From positions 186,001 to 250,000 of the forward strand of contig NZ_JABSNK010000003.1 of NCBI RefSeq assembly GCF_013294005.1: a DNA stretch of 64,000 bases, written 5' to 3'. This document shows positions 51,360 through 58,812 of this stretch, piece by piece. A program made the position numbers and the translations under genes. The notes under the pieces are model-generated. The model worked only from the letters and a program-made list of their open reading frames with translations, had not been told where the DNA came from and ran no database searches. Each line of letters opens with the position of its first letter. The stretch's first letter is position 1. The stretch is from Flavobacterium gelidicaeli. Lineage in GTDB: Bacteria; Bacteroidota; Bacteroidia; Flavobacteriales; Flavobacteriaceae.

Positions 51360-51875
51360 ATGACATCAAGTGAATTAAAAAAAACAGAATATGCCCCTTA
51401 TTTTGAGGGGTATGTTCAAGCAGCTAAAGAGGCAGATTTGATTGAAGAATTAGAAATTTGTCTTCATGATTTTATTCGATTTGTTCAAAATATTCCCATG
51501 GATAAATTTGACTACTGTTATGCTGAAGGGAAATGGACTATAAAAGAAATCATTCAACATTTAATAGATACTGAACGTATTTTTGCTTATCGAGCATTAC
51601 GAATTTCTAGAAATGATCAAACACCATTACCAGGTTTTGAAGAAAATGATTATGTAACAAACTCAAATGCTAATGAAAGAAATCTTCAAGGATTATTGAC
51701 AGAAATGGCTGTGGTTAGACAAGCAACTTTGTCTCTTTTTAAAAGTTTTTCTAAAGAGCAGTTATTGAGAACAGGAATTGCATCTAACAATGCCGTTTCG
51801 GTAAGAGCGATTGGTTTTATTACCATAGGTCATCAAAAACACCATCAACAAATTTATCAAGAAAGGTATTTATAG
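51360..51875 (+). CDS. DinB-family protein
   Basis: A 171-residue four-helix protein of the DinB/YfiT metal-binding fold: YCYAEGKWTIKEIIQHLIDTE (first His ligand in the HLIDTE helix), LPGFEENDYV and TIGHQKHHQQIYQERYL, with the closing HxxxH ligand pair. Such proteins bind divalent metal and include thiol transferases; the substrate is unknown. It starts 9 nt after ppc, so the two are probably co-transcribed. Confidence 0.88.
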   Translation: MTSSELKKTEYAPYFEGYVQAAKEADLIEELEICLHDFIRFVQNIPMDKFDYCYAEGKWTIKEIIQHLIDTERIFAYRALRISRNDQTPLPGFEENDYVTNSNANERNLQGLLTEMAVVRQATLSLFKSFSKEQLLRTGIASNNAVSVRAIGFITIGHQKHHQQIYQERYL

Positions 51876-51880
51876 GTCTT

Positions 51881-52357
51881 TTATTTTAAAAAATCAGACC
51901 AATATTCTAATTTTTTATCAAAAGACATGGTATTAGCGGGACTTGTAGAAGGCATCACATAATAAGTGATGCCTTTTATTTGTCCAAATTTTTTAAAAAA
52001 GTATTTATGACTTTCTTTACCATTGAATACTATTTTTTTAATGCCTGGATACTTCTCGAGTAATGATTCAAAATCATTTTCTTTTTGATTTTTTATATTT
52101 ACATCGAGACTGCCTTTTCTTTCGCAATTTTCAAGGACATCCCACAATCCAATATGATGATTTTGCAATAGTTTTATTTTATTTTCAAATTTTTCATCTA
52201 CGGGAATCTCGCTTAATAAAGTATACATGATTTTCCAGAAATGGTTTCTGGGATGTGCATAATATTCTTGCTTTTCTATAGAAGCAATTCCAGGCATAGT
52301 TCCTAAAACTAAGATTTTTGTCTCTGAATTTATGTAAGGAGTAAAAGAGTTAATCAT
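51881..52357 (-). CDS. DNA-deoxyinosine glycosylase (uracil-DNA glycosylase superfamily)
   Basis: A 158-residue protein with the UDG-fold motif 1 as VLGTMPGIASIEKQEYYAHP, RNHFWKIMYTL, GLWDVLENCERKGSLD and motif 2 as MPSTSPANTMS. The Asn-less motif 1 and the HPRNHFW run fit the hypoxanthine-DNA glycosylase (HDG) family. It removes deaminated adenine from DNA. It lies 11 nt after recQ on the same strand, a likely repair unit. Confidence 0.85.
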   Translation of the reverse strand: MINSFTPYINSETKILVLGTMPGIASIEKQEYYAHPRNHFWKIMYTLLSEIPVDEKFENKIKLLQNHHIGLWDVLENCERKGSLDVNIKNQKENDFESLLEKYPGIKKIVFNGKESHKYFFKKFGQIKGITYYVMPSTSPANTMSFDKKLEYWSDFLK

Positions 52358-52368
52358 ACTAAAGCTAA

Positions 52369-54477
52369 TTATAGATTTTCTTTTTCGATAATTGATAATG
52401 CTATTCGTATTTTATCGTAAGCCACTTTTTCTTCAAAGTAATCAAAATAGGGTTTTAAAGTCGTTGGAGTCTCTAATTTTGTTTTTGCTTTAGCGACTAA
52501 TTTTATTTCCTCTTCTGTTATAAATTCGCGTAAATCAATTTCGGATCCATCCAAATATAATTTAGCAAAATGCGACATTATAGTACCTAGTCCTAATTTT
52601 CTTTTTTCAGCAATTTCTTCAGCAGTCAAGCCACTTTGAAATAAGCTTAAAGTTTCTTTATAAGTAGAAGCTTCTTTTTTAGTTTTTACACTTTTATTTT
52701 TCTGAAAATTGATAATTGCTTTTATAAACGCATCACCATATTTTTCTAACTTCACTTTTCCAACACCGTCAATAGCGAGTAATTCTTCGTCACTCATTGG
52801 TCTTATGGTTTCCATTTGGCGTAAAGCCGCATCACTAAAAATAACATAAGCTGGTACTTCATCCTCTTTTGAAATTTCATAACGTAATTTTCTCAAAACT
52901 TCAAATAACGAGTTGGCATCTGCTTTAGTTTTTGGCTCTTTTACTGTTGTTTTTTGAATAACGACTTTTTGTGGTTCAATTAACTGTACTTTTTCTCCAG
53001 CAAATAAAACCTCATGTGCTAATGCTGTGAGCTTAATTTTGTTTTGTTGGTCAAAAGCCACTTCACAAAATCCTTGATTCATTAACTGAATAATATATTG
53101 ATTCCAATCTTGCCATGAAATATCACTCCCAACGGCATAAGTTTTTAAGTCTTGGTAGTTTTTTTCATAGATATACGCATTTTTGGATCCTCTTAAAAAA
53201 TCAATAATTACTGGTAATGGTTCAAATTCTTTCAAACGAATTATTGCTGATAATGCTTTTTGAGCAATAATAGTTCCGTCAAAAAAAGCGGGTGGTTTTT
53301 TGCAAATATCGCAATTGCCACAATTTTCGGTTACAAGCTCTCCAAAATAAGAAAGTAAAATTTTCCTACGACAACTCAATGCATCAGCATATTGTTTCAT
53401 GCGCTCTAGTTTAGCTAATTGCACTTCTGCATTTAGTCCTTGAGATGCGAATTTTTGTAACTGAATCACATCACCATAACTTTCAAATAAAATAGTTTCA
53501 GATGGTAATCCGTCACGACCAGCACGACCAATTTCTTGGTAATAACCTTCAATGTTTTTAGGTAAATTATAATGAATTACCCAACGCACATTTGATTTAT
53601 CAATCCCCATTCCAAAAGCAATCGTTGCACAAACCACTTGACAATCATCATTAATAAAAGCATCTTGAGTTTTAGAACGAACATTAGCATCAAGACCCGC
53701 ATGATAAGCTTTAGCATTTATTCCGTCTTTTAATAATTTTTGAGCTAATTCCTCAGTTGTTTTTCTACTTAAACAATAAATTATTCCTGATTCATTAGGC
53801 TTTTTATGTATAAAATCGATGATTTGTTTAACTCGATCTAATGCTGGTCGTACTTCTAAACTTAAATTTTTTCTATCGAATGAAGAAATAAAAACCTTAG
53901 GATTTGTTAAGTTTAATTGATCGCTAATATCCTTACGTGTAGCCTTATCAGCAGTTGCGGTTAAAGCTAAGATTGGAGTAGAAGGGAAGCGTTTTTTTAA
54001 ATAACCTAGATTGGTATATGCAGGTCTAAAGTCATGTCCCCAAGAAGAAATACAATGTGCTTCATCAATTGCAATAAGACTTACTGTTAGTATATTAAAC
54101 AAATTCTCTAAGTAGGATAAACTCTCTGGAGCTAAGTAAACAATTTTAATTTTGTTGCTTTTTAAATCTTCAATATGCTCTTGTTGTTCGGCAGCAGTTT
54201 GACTACTGTTGATGTAACAAGCTTGAATTCCGTTTGTTTTTAAACTATCTACTTGATCTTTCATCAAGGCAATTAATGGCGAAATCACGATCGTAATTCC
54301 CGGCAAAACCAGGGCTGGTAATTGAAAGCAAATTGATTTTCCGCCTCCAGTAGGCATAATCGCTAAGCTATCTTGCTTAGACAATACTGTATTTATAATC
54401 GCTTCTTGATTAACGCGGAATTTTTCAAAACCAAAATTTTCCTTAAGTGTTTGATGTAATAATTGAGATGTAATCAT
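52369..54477 (-). CDS. recQ: ATP-dependent DNA helicase RecQ
   Basis: A 702-residue protein: helicase core with LAIMPTGGGKSICFQLPAL, IAIDEAHCISSWGHDFRP (DEAH box and RecQ aromatic loop), TATADKATRKDI and YYQEIGRAGRDGLPS. The zinc-binding region CRRKILLSYFGE...CGNCDICKKP follows, then a winged helix and an HRDC domain (~530-600, with LLAIDGVGKVKLEKYG). A C-terminal helical tail (~610-702) completes it. It acts 3' to 5' in recombination and fork repair. The deoxyinosine glycosylase follows in the same transcript. Confidence 0.95.
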   Translation of the reverse strand: MITSQLLHQTLKENFGFEKFRVNQEAIINTVLSKQDSLAIMPTGGGKSICFQLPALVLPGITIVISPLIALMKDQVDSLKTNGIQACYINSSQTAAEQQEHIEDLKSNKIKIVYLAPESLSYLENLFNILTVSLIAIDEAHCISSWGHDFRPAYTNLGYLKKRFPSTPILALTATADKATRKDISDQLNLTNPKVFISSFDRKNLSLEVRPALDRVKQIIDFIHKKPNESGIIYCLSRKTTEELAQKLLKDGINAKAYHAGLDANVRSKTQDAFINDDCQVVCATIAFGMGIDKSNVRWVIHYNLPKNIEGYYQEIGRAGRDGLPSETILFESYGDVIQLQKFASQGLNAEVQLAKLERMKQYADALSCRRKILLSYFGELVTENCGNCDICKKPPAFFDGTIIAQKALSAIIRLKEFEPLPVIIDFLRGSKNAYIYEKNYQDLKTYAVGSDISWQDWNQYIIQLMNQGFCEVAFDQQNKIKLTALAHEVLFAGEKVQLIEPQKVVIQKTTVKEPKTKADANSLFEVLRKLRYEISKEDEVPAYVIFSDAALRQMETIRPMSDEELLAIDGVGKVKLEKYGDAFIKAIINFQKNKSVKTKKEASTYKETLSLFQSGLTAEEIAEKRKLGLGTIMSHFAKLYLDGSEIDLREFITEEEIKLVAKAKTKLETPTTLKPYFDYFEEKVAYDKIRIALSIIEKENL

Positions 54478-54540
54478 TTATAGTTTTATACTGGAGTAGC
54501 TTAAAAATAGTTCTAAAAGACAAAGATAATTTATTAGTAT

Positions 54541-54578
54541 AAAAAAAGGAACTCCATTTTAGAGTTCCTTTTTTTATT
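54541..54578. terminator. Bidirectional terminator between recQ and the acidic-protein gene
   Basis: AAAAAAAGGAACTC pairs perfectly with GAGTTCCTTTTTTT around CATTTTA. Both genes flanking it are on the minus strand, so it ends the acidic-protein gene (54590) and insulates recQ. Confidence 0.85.
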
Positions 54579-54589
54579 TATATGCTTTT

Positions 54590-54964
54590 TTAATCTTCGT
54601 CATCGTCATCATCATCTTCGTCAGAATCTTCACTATCATTATCCGGTCTGTCCAAATTATCGTCATCTTCATCGTCATCTTCGTCATCATCTAAATCAAG
54701 CCCTTTAATTGGCATGATTGGTTCGATAACATCATCGATTTCATCATCTTCATCGTGGTTTTCGATACGGTCTGCTAGTTTCATACTTACTTTAACTAAG
54801 TAAATAGTGTCTTCAGTTCGTACTTCAACAGCTTCAATTAATTCGTTTTTAGCATTTCTAAAACGAATGATATCTGAGTCATCATAACCATCAGGAAATC
54901 TTTCAACCAATAAGTTTAAGATTTCGTTTGTAAGTTTTGCGTAATCAACAATTACTCTTTTCAT
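54590..54964 (-). CDS. Conserved acidic protein, 124 aa
   Basis: A 124-residue protein in two parts: an ordered N-terminal ~75 residues (VDYAKLTNEILNLLVERFPDGYDD, IIRFRNAKNELIEAVEV, VKVSMKLADRIE) and a C-terminal tail that is almost only Asp and Glu. I recall this as a conserved flavobacterial protein of unknown function. The tail could chelate metal ions or bind basic protein regions. It is 9 nt after the DHS-like gene on the same strand, so it is co-transcribed with the polyamine-related genes. Confidence 0.75.
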   Translation of the reverse strand: MKRVIVDYAKLTNEILNLLVERFPDGYDDSDIIRFRNAKNELIEAVEVRTEDTIYLVKVSMKLADRIENHDEDDEIDDVIEPIMPIKGLDLDDDEDDDEDDDNLDRPDNDSEDSDEDDDDDDED

Positions 54965-54973
54965 AATGATATT

Positions 54974-55945
54974 CTATAGGTCTAATATATAAGCAAAAAT
55001 AAGCGGTGCTACAATTGTAGCATCAGATTCGATAATAAACTTAGGAGTCTTAATATCTAGTTTACCCCAAGTAATTTTTTCATTTGGTACTGCTCCAGAA
55101 TACGAACCATAACTCGTTGTAGAGTCTGAAATCTGACAGAAATAACTCCAAAAAGGAGTTTCAGGCATTTCCATATCTTGGTACAACATAGGAACAACGC
55201 AAATTGGGAAATCTCCAGCGATACCACCACCAATTTGGAAAAAACCAACTCCATTAGCAGAATTTTTAGGATACCAATCTGCTAAAAATGTCATGTATTC
55301 TATTCCAGATTTCATCGTAGAGACTTTTAAATCTCCTTTAATGACATACGAAGCAAAAATATTTCCCATAGTACTATCTTCCCATCCTGGGCAGATAATT
55401 GGTAAGTTTTTTTCTGCTGCAGCATACATCCAGCTGTCTTTTAGGTCAATTTCATAATATTCTTCTAAAACACCTGATAAAAGCATTTTATACATAAATT
55501 CATGCGGTAAAAAACGTTCTCCTTTGTCGTCAGCATCTTTCCAAATCTTGTAAATGTGTTTTTGTAAACGACGGAATGCTTCATGCTCAGGAATACAAGT
55601 ATCTGTTACTCGATTTAATCCTCTTTCAAGTAAATCCCATTCTTGTTCTGGAGTCAAATCACGGTAGTTAGGTACTCTTTCGTAATGTGAATGCGCTACC
55701 AAGTTCATGATATCTTCTTCTAAATTTGCACCTGTACAAGATATGATTTGTACTTTGTCTTGACGGATCATCTCTGCAAAAATCTTTCCAATTTCGGCAG
55801 TACTCATTGCTCCAGCAAGAGTTACCATCATTTTAGCTCCATTTGCTAGCTGTTGTTCATAAGCTTTTGCTGCATCTACTAAAGCCGCAGAATTGAAATG
55901 CAAGTAATGCTTTTCGATAAACTGACTGATTGGTCCTTTACTCAT
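54974..55945 (-). CDS. Deoxyhypusine synthase-like protein
   Basis: A 323-residue protein of the deoxyhypusine synthase fold: MMVTLAGAMSTAEIGKI, ISCTGANLEEDIM (NAD site), VPNYRDLTPEQEWDLL, IICPGWEDSTMGN and FFQIGGGIAGDFPICVVP. The catalytic lysine is retained at K295 (TWGKLDIKTP). Eukaryotic DHS modifies eIF5A with spermidine; bacterial homologues have been linked to homospermidine or related polyamine chemistry, so the reaction here is probably aminobutyl transfer to an amine. It lies next to arginine decarboxylase on the same strand. Confidence 0.85.
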   Translation of the reverse strand: MSKGPISQFIEKHYLHFNSAALVDAAKAYEQQLANGAKMMVTLAGAMSTAEIGKIFAEMIRQDKVQIISCTGANLEEDIMNLVAHSHYERVPNYRDLTPEQEWDLLERGLNRVTDTCIPEHEAFRRLQKHIYKIWKDADDKGERFLPHEFMYKMLLSGVLEEYYEIDLKDSWMYAAAEKNLPIICPGWEDSTMGNIFASYVIKGDLKVSTMKSGIEYMTFLADWYPKNSANGVGFFQIGGGIAGDFPICVVPMLYQDMEMPETPFWSYFCQISDSTTSYGSYSGAVPNEKITWGKLDIKTPKFIIESDATIVAPLIFAYILDL

Positions 55946-56037
55946 TTTATTGGATTTTAATTTTTTAAAAATCGGCTATTGAATATTGTATGCTTTCAAA
56001 TATAGCGAAATTTTATTTTGACTGATTATGTAATTAT

Positions 56038-57438
56038 TTATTTTTTATTGTAACCTAGAATTTTTAGCACATCATCAGAAGTTTGTTGTTCTGAGAAAAC
56101 TTCTGTTGCAATAATTCCGTTTTCATCCCTATCTATTAAGATATGTTTAGGTTGCGGAATCAAGCAATGATGTAAACCTCCATAACCTCCTATGGTTTCT
56201 TGGTAAGCTCCAGTGTTGAAAAAACCAATGTACAATGGTTTTTCTTTATTGTACTTGGGTAAATAAATGGCATTCATGTTTTGCTCAGAGTTGTAGTAAT
56301 CATCGCTATCACATGTTAGTCCACCTAGTAAAACGCGTTCATAGGTTTCATTCCATCTATTAATTGCAAGCATAATAAAACGCTTGTTTATTGCCCATGT
56401 ATCCGGTAATGTGGTAATGAAAGAGGAATCAATCATGTTCCATTTTTCTCTATCATTTTGTTGTTTTTGATACAAAATCTGATAAATAGCTCCACCACTT
56501 TCTCCTACAGTAAATGAACCAAATTCTGTAAAAATATTAGGGACATCAACTTCTGCCTCGTCACAAGCAATTTTAATTTGATTGATAATTTCATCAATCA
56601 TGTATTGATAATCATATTCAAATGCTAATGAATTTTTGATAGGGAAACCACCACCAATATTCAATCCATCAAGCGTAGGACATTCTTTCTTTAAGGCAAT
56701 GTATACTTTAATACATTTAACTAATTCATTCCAGTAATACGCTGTATCATTGATACCGGTATTAATAAAAAAGTGCAACATTTTAAGTTCTAAATTGTCG
56801 TTCTCTTGAATTTGTTTTTTGTAAAAGTTTACAATGTTTTTGTACCCAATACCCAATCTTGAAGTATAAAATTCAAATTTAGGTTCTTCTTCTGCAGCAA
56901 TACGAATTCCTATTTTGAATTTCCCTTTGATCTCTGCTTGTAGTAAGTCTAACTCTTCGTAGTTATCAATGATTGGAATGGTATTTTTATGTCCGTTATT
57001 AATTAAACGAGCAATATTTTCTATGTATTGGTCTCTTTTAAAACCATTGCAAATTACGTAAGTACTTTTATTAATCTTCCCATTTGCCATTAAATTCTCA
57101 ACAATATTAATGTCAAAAGCCGAAGAGGTTTCTACATGAATATTATTTTTAAAAGCTTCGTTCATTATAAATTCAAAATGAGAACTTTTAGTACAATAAC
57201 AGTAAAAATATTTACCATCGTACTTATTTTTCTCCATTGATTTCCTGAACCAACTTTTAGCTTTATTTATATTGTTTGAAATTTGTGGTAAATAAGTAAA
57301 CTTTAATGGCGTACCATATTTTTCTACTAATTTCATCAAATCAATATTATGAAACTGAAGGTTGTCTTTGTTTAATGTAAATTCTTCTTGTGGGAAATAG
57401 TATGTTTGATTTATTAAGTCGGAATATTTAGTATTCAT
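56038..57438 (-). CDS. speA: Biosynthetic arginine decarboxylase, short (fold III, PLP)
   Basis: A 466-residue fold-III PLP enzyme: the PLP-lysine motif is YCYCTKSSHFE with K84, followed by KIGIRIAAEEEPKFEFYTSR, LNIGGGFPIKNS (phosphate clamp) and LLGGLTCDSDDYY (the substrate Cys-Asp motif). It is shorter than E. coli SpeA (658). The match is to the Bacteroidetes arginine decarboxylase type, though an ODC/DAPDC activity cannot be excluded from sequence alone. The product agmatine feeds polyamine synthesis; the DHS-like gene follows at 55945. Confidence 0.82.
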   Translation of the reverse strand: MNTKYSDLINQTYYFPQEEFTLNKDNLQFHNIDLMKLVEKYGTPLKFTYLPQISNNINKAKSWFRKSMEKNKYDGKYFYCYCTKSSHFEFIMNEAFKNNIHVETSSAFDINIVENLMANGKINKSTYVICNGFKRDQYIENIARLINNGHKNTIPIIDNYEELDLLQAEIKGKFKIGIRIAAEEEPKFEFYTSRLGIGYKNIVNFYKKQIQENDNLELKMLHFFINTGINDTAYYWNELVKCIKVYIALKKECPTLDGLNIGGGFPIKNSLAFEYDYQYMIDEIINQIKIACDEAEVDVPNIFTEFGSFTVGESGGAIYQILYQKQQNDREKWNMIDSSFITTLPDTWAINKRFIMLAINRWNETYERVLLGGLTCDSDDYYNSEQNMNAIYLPKYNKEKPLYIGFFNTGAYQETIGGYGGLHHCLIPQPKHILIDRDENGIIATEVFSEQQTSDDVLKILGYNKK

Positions 57439-57489
57439 TGTATTTTGAGTATAAAAGATTATTGAAATAAAACGGAATTAATCGAGTAT

Positions 57490-57669
57490 TCAAACCCTAA
57501 TATTCGCATATATAATTTGTAGTTTTTTATTCTCAAGTTTTAAATACTGAAAAATATCAAAAGTAAAACTTCCTTTAATAGAATAGAGGTGTTTCAATAC
57601 TCTTGAAAAAGAACTATTGTTTTCCATTCGATTCGACCGATAATTACCTTTGTTTTTAGTGTTTTTCAT
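57490..57669 (-). CDS. Possible small ORF upstream of arginine decarboxylase, 59 aa
   Basis: On the minus strand ATG 57669 opens 59 codons (MKNTKNKGNYRSNRMENNSS and a C-terminus KKLQIIYANIRV) ending at 57490, 51 nt before the decarboxylase start. It is basic and soluble-looking. A second ATG at residue 15 is an alternative start, and better spaced, because the first ATG is only 5 nt from a -7 box at 57682-57675. It may be a leader peptide, an uncharacterised small protein, or chance. Confidence 0.4.
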   Translation of the reverse strand: MKNTKNKGNYRSNRMENNSSFSRVLKHLYSIKGSFTFDIFQYLKLENKKLQIIYANIRV

Positions 57670-57674
57670 TGCTA

Positions 57675-57706
57675 CAAATGTAAAAAATAAAATATACCCA
57701 ATGCAA
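57675..57706 (-). promoter_or_regulatory. Bacteroidetes-type promoter for the arginine decarboxylase unit
   Basis: On the minus strand TACATTTG (57682-57675) matches TAnnTTTG exactly, and TTG at 57706-57704 (21 nt away) or 57701-57699 (16 nt away) can serve as the -33 box. Transcription would begin about 230 nt before the arginine decarboxylase start, through the small ORF. Confidence 0.5.
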
Positions 57707-57726
57707 TCCTTTTGCCTAAAAATAAA

Positions 57727-58806
57727 TTAAGATTTATAATCCCTAAAAGCATTAAGAATTAATTCATTTTCAACCAATTGATTTATTTTTATTTTACCGA
57801 TGCTTTCAATTAGTGCAAACTGAATGCTACCGTACTCATTTTTTTTATCGTGAATTAGCAATTCAAGTATCGGATCGATGTCTTTTTCGTCAAAAGAAAT
57901 ATCATCAAATATTGCTTTTATCGCAGTTTTTATCTCATTATATTCTGCATCGGTGATTAAATTCTTCTCTAATGAAATATAACTTTCTAAAATCATCCCC
58001 ACCGCAATTGCTTCTCCATGCAGTAAGGTTGTTTTATCATCACTTTCTAAAAAGTAACTTTCAATGGCATGACCTAAGGTATGTCCAAAATTCAATGACT
58101 TACGAATATTTTTCTCAGTGGGATCTATTGTGACAATTTCGTTTTTAATAGCTACTGAACGATGAATTAAGGGATCAAAATCAGCAAAATCAATTGCATC
58201 TAAATCTAAGAATTGTTCCCAGTAGTTTTTATCGAAAATTAAACCGTGTTTCAACATTTCGGCAAGACCAGAACGCATTTCGTTTTTTGGGACTGTTTCT
58301 AAATAATCGGTATCAACTAATACCATTACGGGTAAATTAAAAACACCTATTTGGTTTTTTAAATTTCCTAAGTCTACACCGTTTTTACCTCCTACAGAAG
58401 CGTCAACCATAGAAAGTAGGGTAGTAGGTATGTTTATAAAATCGATTCCTCTCTTAAAAGTAGAAGCCACAAAACCACCTAAATCAGTAACAACACCACC
58501 ACCTAGATTGATCACTAAACTTTTTCTATCTGCTCCTAGTTCTGTTAGAACATTCCATATTTGAACGCAAGTTTCAATATTTTTATTGATTTCGCCATTT
58601 TCAAATTCAATGATTTCAATCGTTAAATCGGTTTCTAAAACTGGTAATAATTTAGGTAAACAAAACTCATTTGTATTACTATCAACAATGATAAATAAGT
58701 TAGAGTATTTATTTTCTTTTAGATGTATGTTTAATGCTTCGTACCCTTTTTCATTAAAATAAATAGGATGATTACTCGCTTGTATTGTTGTTAGATGTGT
58801 TGACAT
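57727..58806 (-). CDS. aroB: 3-dehydroquinate synthase
   Basis: A 359-residue protein of normal AroB length: IIEFENGEINKNIETC (NAD region), INLGGGVVTDLGGFVASTFKRG, TTLLSMVDASVGGKNGVD, GLAEMLKHGLIFD and LNFGHTLGHAIES with the zinc-ligand His. It converts DAHP to 3-dehydroquinate in the shikimate pathway. It starts 6 nt after the stop of the O-antigen-ligase-like gene on the same strand. Confidence 0.95.
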   Translation of the reverse strand: MSTHLTTIQASNHPIYFNEKGYEALNIHLKENKYSNLFIIVDSNTNEFCLPKLLPVLETDLTIEIIEFENGEINKNIETCVQIWNVLTELGADRKSLVINLGGGVVTDLGGFVASTFKRGIDFINIPTTLLSMVDASVGGKNGVDLGNLKNQIGVFNLPVMVLVDTDYLETVPKNEMRSGLAEMLKHGLIFDKNYWEQFLDLDAIDFADFDPLIHRSVAIKNEIVTIDPTEKNIRKSLNFGHTLGHAIESYFLESDDKTTLLHGEAIAVGMILESYISLEKNLITDAEYNEIKTAIKAIFDDISFDEKDIDPILELLIHDKKNEYGSIQFALIESIGKIKINQLVENELILNAFRDYKS

Positions 58807-58812
58807 AATGAA

